64,000 nucleotides of DNA from JACVRW01 sp963819115 (GCA_963819115.1 CAWFUR010000010.1:186001-250000), one strand, 5' to 3'; counted from the stretch's first letter, positions 7,951-17,537 are shown. Numbers and translations are program-made. The notes: a model not told the origin generated them from the sequence alone.

Positions 7951-10572
7951 TCAGTCGTCGTCCTCGGAGTCGTCGACATCCAGGTCGTCGTCGCCCTCGA
8001 GGTCGCCCTCCGGCAGGGGAGCACCGATCACGGGGCCGTCACCCAGAGCGGCATCCTCGGCCTCGGTCAGCGGTCCCTCGGCGTCGCCCGCCACCGGGGC
8101 GGCGGTGTCAGCGGTGCTCTCGATCACGAGCGCCACGGCGCTCACCTGATCGTCCTCCCTGAGGTTCATGAGGCGCACGCCCTGAGCGGGCCGGCCCTGC
8201 TTCGAGATGCCCTTCACGCCGGTGCGCTGAACCATTCCGTTCTGAGAGATGAAGACCAGGTCCTGGTGCTCGCGGACGATCAGCGCCGCGGCCAGCATGC
8301 CCTTCTTCTCCGTCAGGCCGATGGTCTTCACGCCCATGGTCCCGCGGCCCTTCACCGGGTACTCCTCGATGTCGGTCCGCTTGCCGTAGCCGGCCTCGGT
8401 GACCACAAGCAGCTCGGTGTCCGGCCGCACCACGTCCATGGCGATCACGTAGTTGTCGCCGCGGCTGACGTTCATGCCCCGGACGCCGCCGGTGTCGCGG
8501 CCCATTGGCCGAGCGTCGCTCTCGTTGAACCGCGACGCCTTGCCGGAGCGGGCCACCATGATGATGTCGTCGTCGCCGCTGGTCCGGTGCACGGCCACCA
8601 GCTCGTCGTCGTCGCGGATGTTGATGGCGATGATGCCGTCGGCCTTGATCGGCGTGTTGTAGGCGAGGAACTCGGTCTTCTTGATCTGCCCCTTGCGGGT
8701 GGCGAACACGAGGTACCTGTCCTCGGTGAAGTCTCGGGTGGCCTGAACGGCGCGCACCCGCTCGCCCTCGCGCAGCGGAAGCAGGTTCACGAGCGCTCGG
8801 CCCTTGGCCGTGCGCGACGCCTCCGGCAGCTCGTAGACCTTCTGGCGGTAGACCTTGCCGCGGTTCGTGAAGAAGAGGAGATAGTCGTGCGTCGAGCACA
8901 CGAAGAGGTGCTCGATGTAGTCCTCGTCCTTCATGTCCATGCCCATGACGCCCATGCCGCCGCGCTTCTGCTGACGGTATGTGGCGAGGGGCAGCGACTT
9001 GATGTAGCCCGAGCGCGTGATCGAGATGACCATCTGCTGGTCGGCGATCAGGTCCTCGATGTCGATCTCGTCCTCGGAGTGGGTGATCTCCGTGCGGCGG
9101 TCGTCGCCGAAGCGGTCCCTGATCTCGGTGAGCTCCTCGGTGATCAGGGCCATCACGCGGGCCTCGTCCCCGAGGATGTCCCGCAGCTCCTTGATGCGCT
9201 CGAGGGTGTCCGCGTGCTCGGACTTGACCTTGTCGGCCTCGAGCGCGGTGAGCCGCTGGAGGCGGAGGTCGAGGATGGCCTGCGCCTGGATGCGCGAGAG
9301 CTCGAAGCGCTTCATCAGGCCGTCGCGGGCCTCGTCCGGATCCTTCGAGGCGCGGATCAACGCGATCACCGCGTCGATCTCGCCGATGGCGATCATCAGC
9401 CCCTCGAGGATGTGGAGGCGCGCCTCGCGCTCGCGCAGCTCGTGCTGCGTGCGGCGGACCACCACGTCGCGCTGGTGGTCGACGTAGTTCTTGATCAGCG
9501 GCAGCAGGCCGAGCGTGCGCGGCACGTTGTCGACGAGCGCCACCATGTTCACGCCGAACGTGTTCTGGAGTGTCGTGTACTTGTAGAGGTTGTTCAGCAC
9601 CACCTTCGGGATGGCGTCGCGCTTCAGCTCGATCACCAAGCGGATGCCGGACTTGTCCGACTCGTCGCGAAGATCGGAGATCTCCTTGAGCCGGCCGTTG
9701 TTGACCTGCTCCGCGATCTTCTTGATCAGGCCGCTGCCGTCGTTGCGGCCGTCGCCCTTGGAGACCTGGTAAGGCAGCTCGGTGACGATGATCGCCTCCT
9801 TGCCCTGGCGCAGCGGCTCGATGTGCGCGCGCCCGCGGACGACCACCCGGCCGCGGCCGGTCTCGTAGGCGTCCTTGATCCCGCTGTAGCCCACGATGAT
9901 GCCGCCGGTCGGGAAGTCCGGTCCCTTCACGTGCTTCATCAGCCCGTGGACGTCGATGTCCGGGTTCTCGATGTAGGCGATGCACGCGTCGATCGACTCC
10001 CGCAGGTTGTGCGGGGGGATGTTGGTGGCCATCCCGACCGCGATCCCGGAGGCGCCGTTCACGAGCAGGTTCGGGAACCGGGCCGGCAGGACGAGCGGCT
10101 CCTGGCGGGACTCGTCGTAGTTCGGCGTGAAGTCGACGGTGTCCGCGTCGATGTCGCGGAGCATCTCCGTGGCCAGGCGCGCGAGGCGGGCCTCGGTGTA
10201 CCGCATGGCGGCCGCCGGATCGTTGTCGATCGACCCGAAGTTGCCCTGCGGATCGATCAGCGGGTACCGCATGGCGAAGTCCTGGCCGAGACGCACCAGC
10301 GTGTCGTAGATCGCCGAGTCGCCGTGCGGGTGGTAGTCCCCCATCACACGGCCGACGACGTTCGCGCACTTGCGGTGGGCCCGGTTCGGCTGGAGCCCGG
10401 CCTCGTTCATGGCGAACAGGACGCGCCGGTGAACGGGCTTCAGGCCGTCCCGCACGTCGGGAAGCGCGCGCCCGACGATCACGCTCATCGCGTAATCGAG
10501 GTACGACGACCGCATCTCCTCCTCGAGCCCGCGGGGCTCGACATTGCCGCCGGTCAGCTGCTCAATGGACAT
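7951..10572 (-). CDS. gyrA: DNA gyrase subunit A
   Basis: 873 aa. The breakage-reunion domain begins SSYLDYAMSVIVGRALPDVRDGLKPVHRR. The active-site tyrosine is Tyr125 in AAMRYTEARL. The quinolone-determining region reads HPHGDSAIYDTL, with Ser86 and Asp90 equivalent to E. coli Ser83 and Asp87, so it is the sensitive-type pair. The C-terminal beta-propeller contains the GyrA box QKRGGMG and is followed by a very acidic tail ending DDDLDVDDSEDDD. It lies 15 bp downstream of gyrB and forms the heterotetrameric topoisomerase with it. Confidence 0.98.
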   Translation of the reverse strand: MSIEQLTGGNVEPRGLEEEMRSSYLDYAMSVIVGRALPDVRDGLKPVHRRVLFAMNEAGLQPNRAHRKCANVVGRVMGDYHPHGDSAIYDTLVRLGQDFAMRYPLIDPQGNFGSIDNDPAAAMRYTEARLARLATEMLRDIDADTVDFTPNYDESRQEPLVLPARFPNLLVNGASGIAVGMATNIPPHNLRESIDACIAYIENPDIDVHGLMKHVKGPDFPTGGIIVGYSGIKDAYETGRGRVVVRGRAHIEPLRQGKEAIIVTELPYQVSKGDGRNDGSGLIKKIAEQVNNGRLKEISDLRDESDKSGIRLVIELKRDAIPKVVLNNLYKYTTLQNTFGVNMVALVDNVPRTLGLLPLIKNYVDHQRDVVVRRTQHELREREARLHILEGLMIAIGEIDAVIALIRASKDPDEARDGLMKRFELSRIQAQAILDLRLQRLTALEADKVKSEHADTLERIKELRDILGDEARVMALITEELTEIRDRFGDDRRTEITHSEDEIDIEDLIADQQMVISITRSGYIKSLPLATYRQQKRGGMGVMGMDMKDEDYIEHLFVCSTHDYLLFFTNRGKVYRQKVYELPEASRTAKGRALVNLLPLREGERVRAVQATRDFTEDRYLVFATRKGQIKKTEFLAYNTPIKADGIIAINIRDDDELVAVHRTSGDDDIIMVARSGKASRFNESDARPMGRDTGGVRGMNVSRGDNYVIAMDVVRPDTELLVVTEAGYGKRTDIEEYPVKGRGTMGVKTIGLTEKKGMLAAALIVREHQDLVFISQNGMVQRTGVKGISKQGRPAQGVRLMNLREDDQVSAVALVIESTADTAAPVAGDAEGPLTEAEDAALGDGPVIGAPLPEGDLEGDDDLDVDDSEDDD

Positions 10573-10587
10573 CAGGAACTACTCCGA

Positions 10588-13014
10588 TCAGACATCAAGG
10601 TTGGTGACTTCGCGGGCGTGCGCCTCTATGAATTCCCGCCGCGGCTCCACGGCGTCGCCCATCAGCATCGAGAAGATCTGGTCGGCCGCGCTCGCATCGT
10701 CCACGGTGACCAGCTGGAGCGTGCGGCGCTCCGGGTCCATCGTGGTGTCGAAGAGCTGGTCGGCGTTCATCTCGCCGAGGCCCTTGAAGCGCTGCATCGG
10801 AATGCCCTTCTGGGCAGCCTCGAGCACCAGGCGGCGGAGATCCTCGAACGAGCGTGCCTGGTTCGTGTCCGCCAGCTCGACCTCGAAGGGGGGTATGCCG
10901 GCCAGGTCGATGATCTCGGTGTGGACCCTCACGAAGCTCTGGTACTCGGGCTTCGCGAACATGGCCCGCTTCAGGCGGCGGGTGGACGCCGTGCCGGTGG
11001 TGTACTCCACCACGCGAGCCACGATCTCGTCCTCGTCCTTCCTGATCACCGAGCTGGTGAACGGCTCGCCGTCCACGCCCTTGCCGTCGAGGTGCGCGAT
11101 CACCGCGTCGGCGTCGGTGAGCCCCTCGTCGAGGATCGAGGACTCCTCAAGGAAGGTGATCGTGTCGTGGCCGTACTCGGCCCGGAGCGCGGCTGCCCAC
11201 CCCTCGTACTGCTTGAGCAGCCGGCCGTACTTCTGCCAGCGGGCGTGGGTGGCCTTGAACTCCTTGCCGTCACGGTCGTGGATGCGGATGTCCTCGAGCT
11301 TGTCCCGCAGGAGGACCTCCTCGAGCTCGGAGTCCTTCTCGATGTAGATCTCGCGGCTGCCCATCTTCAGCTTGTAGAGGGGCGCCTTGGCGATGTAGAC
11401 GTACCCCGCGTCGATCAGCTCCGGCATCTCGCGGTAGAGGAACGTCAGCACGAGGGTGCGGATGTGCGCCCCATCCACATCGGCGTCCGTCATCAGGACG
11501 ACCTTGTGGTAGCGCGCCTTCTCCAGGTCGAACTCCTCGCGGATCCCCGTGCCGATGGCGGTGATGAGGGCCTGTATCTCTTTGTTGGAGAGCACCTTGT
11601 CGATGCGGTTCTTCTCGACGTTGATGATCTTGCCGCGAAGCGGCAGGATCGCCTGCGTGTTGCGGTCCCGGCCCTGCTTGGCGGAGCCGCCGGCGGAGTC
11701 GCCCTCGACGATGAAGATCTCAGTGAGCGCCGGGTCCCGCACCGAGCAGTCGGCGAGCTTGCCCGGGAGCGTGGTGTTCTCGAGCGCGGACTTGCGCCGG
11801 GTCAGATCGCGGGCCTTGCGGGCCGCGTCCCGGGCGCGTGACGCGTCGACCGCCTTGCGGATGATCCGGTTCCCGTCCGTGGGGTTCTCCTCGAGGAACT
11901 CGGCGAGGCCGCGGTTGAGGGCGGCCTGCACGAAGCCCTCCACCGGCGGATTGCCGAGCTTGGTCTTCGTCTGGCCCTCGAACTGCGGATCGCGGATCTT
12001 CACGGAGATGATCGCCGTGAGGCCCTCGCGGACATCCTCCCCCTGGAGGTTCACGTCCTTCTCCTTGAGCTCGCCCTTCTGACGCGCGTACGCGTTGATG
12101 GTGCGGGTGAGCGCCGAGCGGAAGCCCGAGAGGTGCGTGCCGCCCTCGTGCGTGTTGATGTTGTTGGCGAAGGAGAGGAGCGCCTCCTGGTAGGAGTTGT
12201 TCCACTGGAGTGCGACCTCCACCTCGCCCACGTCGCTCTCGTCGGAGACGTAGACGATCTTCTCGTGCAGCGGGTCCCGCGTCCCCTGGCTGTGCAGGTA
12301 CTTGACGAAGTCGACGATCCCGCCGTCGTACTGGAAGGTCGTCTCGAAGCGCTCGCCCCGCTCGTCCACGAAGTCGATCCGCAGGCCCCGGGTGAGGAAC
12401 GCCATCTCGCGGAAGCGCTGCTCGAGGACCGTGCGGTCGTAGTCGATCGTCTCGAAGATCTCGAGGTCGGGCAGGAACGTGATGCTCGTGCCGGTCCGGT
12501 CCGTCTTGTCCCCCTTGGTGAGCTCGCTGGTGGGGGTGCCTCGTTCGTATGACTGCGTCCACACGTGGCCCTCGGTCCAGATCGTGAGCGCAAGCGTCTC
12601 CGAAAGCGCGTTCACCACGGACACGCCGACGCCGTGGAGGCCACCGGACACCTTGTACCCGCCGCCGTCGCCGAACTTGCCGCCGGCGTGGAGCACCGTG
12701 AGCACGACCTCGGCCGCCGGCCGGCCCTCCTGGGCCTGCATGCCGACGGGGATTCCTCGCCCGTTGTCGGTGACCGTGACGCTGTTGTCCGGATGGATGA
12801 CGATCTGGACGCTGTCGGCCTCGCCGGCGAGCGCCTCGTCCACCGAGTTGTCCATCACCTCATAGATCAGGTGATGCAGGCCGCGCGCACCGGTGGAGCC
12901 GATGTACATGCCCGGCCGCTTGCGCACTGCCTCCAGTCCCTCGAGGACCGTGATGTCCTGGGCGGTGTAGCTCGCCTTCGCGCTGCCGCCGTCTCCTGCT
13001 GGGGTTTTTGCCAA
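10588..13014 (-). CDS. gyrB: DNA gyrase subunit B
   Basis: About 808 aa from a TTG at 13014, chosen because GGAAGGGA sits just upstream and the N-terminus then matches family length. An ATG at 13089 would add 25 residues. GHKL ATPase domain with VLEGLEAVRKRPGMYIGSTG and DNGRGIP; TOPRIM motifs EGDSAGGSAKQGRDR and DADVDGAHI; C-terminal RFKGLGEMNADQLFDTTMDP. Between KAPLYKLKMG and RFKGLGEM there is an insertion of roughly 170 residues, so the protein is as long as the E. coli form and longer than typical actinobacterial GyrB (about 650-700 aa). Confidence 0.96.
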   Translation of the reverse strand: MAKTPAGDGGSAKASYTAQDITVLEGLEAVRKRPGMYIGSTGARGLHHLIYEVMDNSVDEALAGEADSVQIVIHPDNSVTVTDNGRGIPVGMQAQEGRPAAEVVLTVLHAGGKFGDGGGYKVSGGLHGVGVSVVNALSETLALTIWTEGHVWTQSYERGTPTSELTKGDKTDRTGTSITFLPDLEIFETIDYDRTVLEQRFREMAFLTRGLRIDFVDERGERFETTFQYDGGIVDFVKYLHSQGTRDPLHEKIVYVSDESDVGEVEVALQWNNSYQEALLSFANNINTHEGGTHLSGFRSALTRTINAYARQKGELKEKDVNLQGEDVREGLTAIISVKIRDPQFEGQTKTKLGNPPVEGFVQAALNRGLAEFLEENPTDGNRIIRKAVDASRARDAARKARDLTRRKSALENTTLPGKLADCSVRDPALTEIFIVEGDSAGGSAKQGRDRNTQAILPLRGKIINVEKNRIDKVLSNKEIQALITAIGTGIREEFDLEKARYHKVVLMTDADVDGAHIRTLVLTFLYREMPELIDAGYVYIAKAPLYKLKMGSREIYIEKDSELEEVLLRDKLEDIRIHDRDGKEFKATHARWQKYGRLLKQYEGWAAALRAEYGHDTITFLEESSILDEGLTDADAVIAHLDGKGVDGEPFTSSVIRKDEDEIVARVVEYTTGTASTRRLKRAMFAKPEYQSFVRVHTEIIDLAGIPPFEVELADTNQARSFEDLRRLVLEAAQKGIPMQRFKGLGEMNADQLFDTTMDPERRTLQLVTVDDASAADQIFSMLMGDAVEPRREFIEAHAREVTNLDV

Positions 13015-13217
13015 CCCGTCCCTTCCGGTGCTGATTCCGTGAAAAGCCCCGGCCGCGGCCTCTCTCGGAGGTGCGCCGGGGCGGTACATAAGACCGCTCT
13101 AGATGTTAGCAGCCTACCCCCTCCACCGGACGGGTCTGAGCGTTACAAAATCCCCGCAAATCGGCACTAAATGAGCCACCATGAGCGCGGGCCGGCGTGC
13201 GTTCGCGACGTACCGGC

Positions 13218-13535
13218 TCACGGATGGTTCGGAACCGAACCTACTTTGAAGGTGAGGCGGGTCACGATCGCCGCCTCGTCGCCTGCGAGAGATTCGTTCA
13301 GGCGGTCCAGAAGATCGCGTTGCAGGAGGTCCAGCTCGTGGGCCCACAGCGACGACTCGCAGGCCACCGTGACCACTCCCTCGCGCTCGGAGACGGGCGT
13401 GGTCGACGCCGCGAGCGCAGGCCCCGCGACCTCGGGCCAGAGCCCCTGGACGTGTGCCAGCAGGGTGGCGGGGCGGGCGTTCACGATCGCCCCGGGAAGG
13501 GACAGCCGCAACGCGCGTGGCGCCAGCCGTCTCAT
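13218..13535 (-). CDS. dciA: DUF721 / DciA-family protein
   Basis: 105 aa; its ATG overlaps the recF stop (ATGA). Contains VQGLWPEVAGPALAAST, a central VTVACESSLWAHELDLLQRDLLDRLN block and a short C-terminus, the DUF721 pattern. The position recF-DUF721-gyrB is the classical actinobacterial order. DciA binds the replicative helicase DnaB and is its loader or operator in most bacteria. A DnaC-type ATPase gene next to dnaB (52801-53721) raises the question of which protein loads the helicase here. Confidence 0.85.
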   Translation of the reverse strand: MRRLAPRALRLSLPGAIVNARPATLLAHVQGLWPEVAGPALAASTTPVSEREGVVTVACESSLWAHELDLLQRDLLDRLNESLAGDEAAIVTRLTFKVGSVPNHP

Positions 13536-14635
13536 GCCGCCGCCGCCGTGGGGCCGCGGTCCAGGATCTCGCCGGCCTCCACCGTGACCGTGCCCGCGTC
13601 CCCGCCCGGAACATGCCCCGGCTCGGTCGCGGTGATCACCGCCTGACCGCCGTCCCGCACCAACTCCGCCAGGAGCTTCCGGCGGTCGGCGTCGAGCTCG
13701 GACATGACGTCGTCCAACAGCATCAGCGGAAGCCGGCTCCTGCGCTCCGCGAGCAGGGCACGCTCGGCGAACAGGAGCGCCAGCAGGGAGATGCGCTGCT
13801 GGCCCTGCGATCCATAGGAGCGCAGGCCGAGTCCCCCGAGCAGAAGCTGAAGATCGTCCCGGTGCGGCCCGTGCGCGGTGAAGCCGCGATCCAGGTCCGC
13901 CGAGCGTCGCTCCTCGAGCTCTCCGACGAGCTCCTCCGCCGTGGTCGCCGGCGAGCGTGGGCGATAGCGGAGCTCGGCCTGGCCGGGGAGCCCCAGGCGC
14001 GTGGCCAGGTCGGCGAAGACGGGCCGCAGCCCATCCACCGCCTCGCGCCGATTCGCCATCAGCTCGATTCCCCGGCCGGCGAGCTCGGAGTCCCACGCCC
14101 CGAGCGCCGACGCGCTTCCGGCGCCCGCCCGCACACGGGCCAGGAGTGCATTCCGCTGCGCGAGGGCACGCGAGTAGGCCGCCCGCGTCCCCGCGCGGGC
14201 CGGCCAGACAGCGGCCACGAGCTGGTCGAGATGCGCTCGGCGCCCCGACGGGCCGCCCTTGACGAGGTCGAGCCGCTCGGGCATGAAGACGCTCACCGCC
14301 GGCCGCGCGTCGAGGCCGGCCGGGGCCTCCAGGTCCGCTCCGTCCAGGCGCAGGAGCTTGGGCTCGCCCGGCTCGAAGCCCACCTCGAGGCGGTGCTCGC
14401 CCTCGTCGTCCGCCAGGTCGAGCGCGACCCGGGCCACGCTTGCGCCGCGCCGGATCAGCTCGCGTTCGTTGGACGTGCGCGGCGAGCGGGCGGTGCAGCC
14501 GAAGTAGATCGCCTCGAGCAGGTTCGTCTTGCCCGCCCCGTTGGGGCCGCAGATCACGGTCAGCCCGGGCGGGAGGGCGACCTCCGCGCGGTCGTAGTTG
14601 CGGAAGTCGCGCATCTCGACGCGCGTTACGCGCAC
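13532..14635 (-). CDS. recF: DNA replication/repair protein RecF
   Basis: 367 aa. ABC-type ATPase of the RecFOR gap-repair pathway. N-terminal RDFRNYDRAEVALPPG, Walker A GPNGAGKTN (about residues 30-38), C-terminal signature SYGSQGQQRISLLAL and Walker B LMLLDDVMSELD. Length and gene order (dnaN-recF-DUF721) are normal. It starts 8 bp after the dnaN stop and overlaps dciA by 4 bp. Confidence 0.96.
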   Translation of the reverse strand: MRVTRVEMRDFRNYDRAEVALPPGLTVICGPNGAGKTNLLEAIYFGCTARSPRTSNERELIRRGASVARVALDLADDEGEHRLEVGFEPGEPKLLRLDGADLEAPAGLDARPAVSVFMPERLDLVKGGPSGRRAHLDQLVAAVWPARAGTRAAYSRALAQRNALLARVRAGAGSASALGAWDSELAGRGIELMANRREAVDGLRPVFADLATRLGLPGQAELRYRPRSPATTAEELVGELEERRSADLDRGFTAHGPHRDDLQLLLGGLGLRSYGSQGQQRISLLALLFAERALLAERRSRLPLMLLDDVMSELDADRRKLLAELVRDGGQAVITATEPGHVPGGDAGTVTVEAGEILDRGPTAAAA

Positions 14636-14643
14636 GCCGCGCC

Positions 14644-15756
14644 CTACACGTTCAGGCGGATCGGCATGACGAGGTAGCGGAAGCCGGCGCCCTCGTCCCC
14701 GGACTGGATCAGCCCGGGCCGGAGCGGGCTGATCAGCTTCAGGATCAGCTCATCCGACTCCGCGCTCTCGAGACCCTCGCGGAAGAACTCCGGGTTGAAC
14801 CCGATCTCGAGCTCCTCGCCGGCGAACGGGACGGGCAGCGACTCGGTGGCCTCTCCCACGTCCGGCGTCTGCGCGGATACGTCCAGGGACCCCTCGGTGA
14901 AGCGCAGGCGCAGTGGCGCGTTCTTCTGCGCGAGCAGGCCCACGCGGCGCACGACCTCGAGCAGCTCGTCCCGGCTCACGCGCAGCTCGTGCTCATACGT
15001 CTCGGGGAGGAGTTGCTGGTAGTTCGGGAACCGCCCCTCGACGAGCCGCGAGGAGAGGACCACGCCGTCCACGGTGAAGATCACCTGGTTCTCGAGAGCG
15101 TCCACGCCGATCGTGTCGGCGCCGCCCGCCGTGGCGATCCGCCCCAGCTCCTGAAGGGTGCGTGCCGGCACATTCGCCTCGAGCGACCCGTCCAGCTGCT
15201 GATCGAGCTTCGTCTCCTTGACTCCCAGCCGGTAGGAGTCGGTGGCCACCATGCGCAGCTCGTCCCCGCTCGCGGTGACCAGGACTCCGGTCAGGTGGGG
15301 CCGCGTCTCGTCACGCGACGCGGCGCGCGCCACGCGGGAGATTGTGTCCACGAAGGCGGCCGTCGGAACGGTCAGCGTGCCCTCGGCCGGCGGGTCGGGC
15401 AGCTTTGGGAAGTCCTCTGCCGGGAGTGTCCGCAGGTGGAACCTCGCCTGCGCGGAGGTGACCTCCACGTCCTGCTGGGCGCTGCGGTACTCGAGCGTGA
15501 GGTCGTCCTTCGGCAGCGACCGGACCACGTCGAGAAGAAGGCGCCCCGGCATGACGACCTCGCCCGGGGTGGAGGAGGCCGGCTCGAGCCCGACGCGAAG
15601 CCCAAGCTCCATATCGGTGGCCAGCAGCTCCGCCCTGTCCTCACCAACCCGGATGAGGACTCCGGACAAAGTCTGTATGGCGCTGCGGGTGGACGCGGCC
15701 CGTACCGCGATGCCCAAACGGGCGAGGAACGTTTCACGGGAAACGGTGAGCTTCAA
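14644..15756 (-). CDS. dnaN: DNA polymerase III beta sliding clamp
   Basis: 370 aa, TTG start preceded by AGGAAG. Begins MKLTVSRETFLARLGIAVRAAS and has the three-domain clamp pattern (RPHLTGVLVTASGDELRMVATDSYRLG; C-terminal GAGFRYLVMPIRL). It encircles DNA and tethers polymerase III and repair enzymes. Codons 4-9 (VSRETF) coincide with a parS-like site on the DNA. It lies 135 bp downstream of dnaA. Confidence 0.97.
   Translation of the reverse strand: MKLTVSRETFLARLGIAVRAASTRSAIQTLSGVLIRVGEDRAELLATDMELGLRVGLEPASSTPGEVVMPGRLLLDVVRSLPKDDLTLEYRSAQQDVEVTSAQARFHLRTLPAEDFPKLPDPPAEGTLTVPTAAFVDTISRVARAASRDETRPHLTGVLVTASGDELRMVATDSYRLGVKETKLDQQLDGSLEANVPARTLQELGRIATAGGADTIGVDALENQVIFTVDGVVLSSRLVEGRFPNYQQLLPETYEHELRVSRDELLEVVRRVGLLAQKNAPLRLRFTEGSLDVSAQTPDVGEATESLPVPFAGEELEIGFNPEFFREGLESAESDELILKLISPLRPGLIQSGDEGAGFRYLVMPIRLNV
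15730..15745. promoter_or_regulatory. parS-like ParB binding site inside dnaN
   Basis: CGTTTCACGGGAAACG differs from the 14-bp parS core GTTTCACGTGAAAC at one base. It lies in the first codons of dnaN, within 7 kb of parA/parB and next to the presumed origin, where parS sites cluster. A second such site is at 19925-19940. Confidence 0.7.
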
Positions 15757-15891
15757 TTTCTTCCTAACAAGACTTGGAGTAGTAGTGGTTGTGTAGATGT
15801 CGAAAAGGCCGCGTATTCGCCCTGGCTGTCAGGGTTCGCGCCTGTTGACCAAACCGGCAGAGAGTGGGGATTGTCGCAGTAGCCGCGGCGG
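15757..15891. other. dnaA-dnaN intergenic region
   Basis: 135 bp, somewhat AT-richer than its surroundings near 15760-15805. In many actinobacteria oriC lies here, but it is short and I see no cluster of TTGTCCACA-like DnaA boxes, so an origin here is unproven. Confidence 0.4.
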
Positions 15892-17217
15892 TCACTGGGT
15901 TGGGCGGAGTTGTGTGCGCAGGTTGTCGACCGCAGTGCGCATGTCGGGATCGGTCTGCATTGCGGCCGTGACGCGGTTGATGGCGTGGATAACGGTGGCA
16001 TGGTTGCGCCCGCCCACTCCACGGCCGATCTCGGGAAGGCTGTGATCGGTCAGCTCGCGCGCCAGGTACATCGCCACGTGCCGGGCCCTGGCCACGGAGG
16101 GCCGGCGGTCGCGGGCGAGGAGAGCAGTTCGTTCGACCCCGAACTCACGCGCGGAGGCGTCGAGGATCTCGCCGAGGTCGCACCTGCCGGTGCGGGGGGC
16201 GCCGCTGAGCCGGCGGAGCACGTGGCGGGCGAGCGCCGGCGTGGGCTCCTGGCCGCGAAGGGAGGCGTAGGCGACGACGCGGACGAGCGCGCCCTCGAGC
16301 GCCCGGATGCTGCTCGTGACAGCGGAGGCGATCTCGGTCAGCACGTCGTGGCCGATGTCCACGCCGTCGAGCCGGGCCCGTTTGGCGAGGATCGCCTCCC
16401 GGACGTAGGAACCGGGCGGCTCGAGCTCGACCACCAGGCCCGAGCGGAAGCGCTCCGAAAGACGGTCCTCCAGGTCCGCCAGCTCCTCCGGGGGGCGGTC
16501 GGAGGTGAGCACCAGCTGGCGGCCGGAGTCGAGAAGCGCGTTGAAGGTGTGGAAGAACTCCTCGCGCGTGGCCGTGCGGCCGGCGAGGAACTGGACGTCG
16601 TCGATCAGGACCACGTCGGCGCCACGGAAGTCCTCCTTGAAGCCCTCCGTGCGCTTCTCTCGCACGGCACCGACGAACTCGGACGTGAACTCCTCGATCG
16701 TGGCGTAGCGAACGCGGAGGCCACCGAAGCGCTGCACATAGCTGCCGATGGCGTGGAGGAGGTGGGTCTTGCCGAGGCCGGGCGGGCCGTGGAGGAACAG
16801 CGGGTTGTAGGCCTGAGCCGGCAGCTCGGCCGCAGCGAGAGCGGCCGCGTGGGCGAAGCGGTTCCCCTCGCCGATCACGAACTGCTCGAAGGTGTACTTG
16901 GGGTTGAGGCCCGCGTTCTCGGGGGCCTCGTCGTCCGGCTCGCCGGGTGCGGCGGCATCGTTCGAACTCCACTCGGGGCCCACCACCTCGACGGTGGCGT
17001 GGGGATGGCCGGCGCGCTCGGCGGCGGCCCGGAGGAGCGGCAGGTAGCGCTCCGCCACGGAGGTCCGGATGTGCTCGGGCGCGCGTATGTAGAGCGTCGA
17101 GCCCCGTACCGCGGCCAGCTCGAGCGGCTCGAGCCAGATGTGGAACTTGAAGTCCGGCACGTCTCGGCGGAGCTCGTCGCGCACGTCCTGCCAAAGCGTC
17201 TCGAGCTGTGCCTCCAC
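15892..17217 (-). CDS. dnaA: Chromosomal replication initiator DnaA
   Basis: About 441 aa from GTG at 17217 (TTG at 17229 is equally possible; GAGGAGG lies just before both). Domain I at about 1-85 (ETLWQDVRDELR, FHIWLEPLE), short acidic linker, then AAA+ domain starting LNPKYTFEQFVIGEGNRFAHAAA with Walker A GPPGLGKTH and Walker B VLIDDVQFL. The C-terminal DNA-binding domain has the signature GGRNHATVIHAIN. The coding frame stays open far upstream, but that part lacks family similarity. A possible promoter (TACACT) is at 17311-17316. Confidence 0.96.
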   Translation of the reverse strand: MEAQLETLWQDVRDELRRDVPDFKFHIWLEPLELAAVRGSTLYIRAPEHIRTSVAERYLPLLRAAAERAGHPHATVEVVGPEWSSNDAAAPGEPDDEAPENAGLNPKYTFEQFVIGEGNRFAHAAALAAAELPAQAYNPLFLHGPPGLGKTHLLHAIGSYVQRFGGLRVRYATIEEFTSEFVGAVREKRTEGFKEDFRGADVVLIDDVQFLAGRTATREEFFHTFNALLDSGRQLVLTSDRPPEELADLEDRLSERFRSGLVVELEPPGSYVREAILAKRARLDGVDIGHDVLTEIASAVTSSIRALEGALVRVVAYASLRGQEPTPALARHVLRRLSGAPRTGRCDLGEILDASAREFGVERTALLARDRRPSVARARHVAMYLARELTDHSLPEIGRGVGGRNHATVIHAINRVTAAMQTDPDMRTAVDNLRTQLRPTQ

Positions 17218-17229
17218 GGGCTGTCGCAA

Positions 17230-17537
17230 CCCTCCTCGGTGGGTCGTGGTCCGGATCTTCAGGGGGAGGGACGGGCGGCTTGGTGGCGACCGCTGCCCTC
17301 GGCGCGAGCGAGTGTACACGCGGTGCTGGGGCCGGACATCGGCCTCGCTGGGCACCAAACCGCAAAACGCGCGAAAAGCCGGGGAGGCCGCCGGCCGGCT
17401 CTGCGCCGCGGCCTGGCGCGGCCTTCGAAGGAGACGCTCGAGGCGCTCCGAACAGGATGTCCACAGGGCGCCACCGCCGCGATCTTGTACCCTGGCCTCC
17501 GCGCGGCTTGCTCGTTCGTCCGGCCGTGCCCACTCAG
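17230..17537. other. dnaA-rpmH divergent region, candidate origin/promoter region
   Basis: About 308 bp between divergent dnaA and rpmH. It contains one DnaA-box-like sequence ATGTCCACA (17457-17465, one mismatch to the actinobacterial TTGTCCACA), a GTGTACAC palindrome (17312-17319) containing a possible dnaA -10 (TACACT on the minus strand), and TACCCT (17488-17493) as a possible rpmH -10. Gene orientation switches here, consistent with the origin region, but a multi-box oriC is not visible. Confidence 0.4.

Noticed and set aside
8266..11841. Very long open frame (about 1190 codons) on the plus strand opposite gyrA and gyrB
   Set aside because: It is the antisense frame of two certain genes; its composition (Val, Leu, Asp, His rich) is what GC-rich codons give in reverse, and no domain is recognisable.
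15980..15995. DnaA box (GTGGATAAC) inside dnaA
   Set aside because: It encodes the conserved VIHAIN residues of the DnaA signature, so the match is explained by protein constraint.
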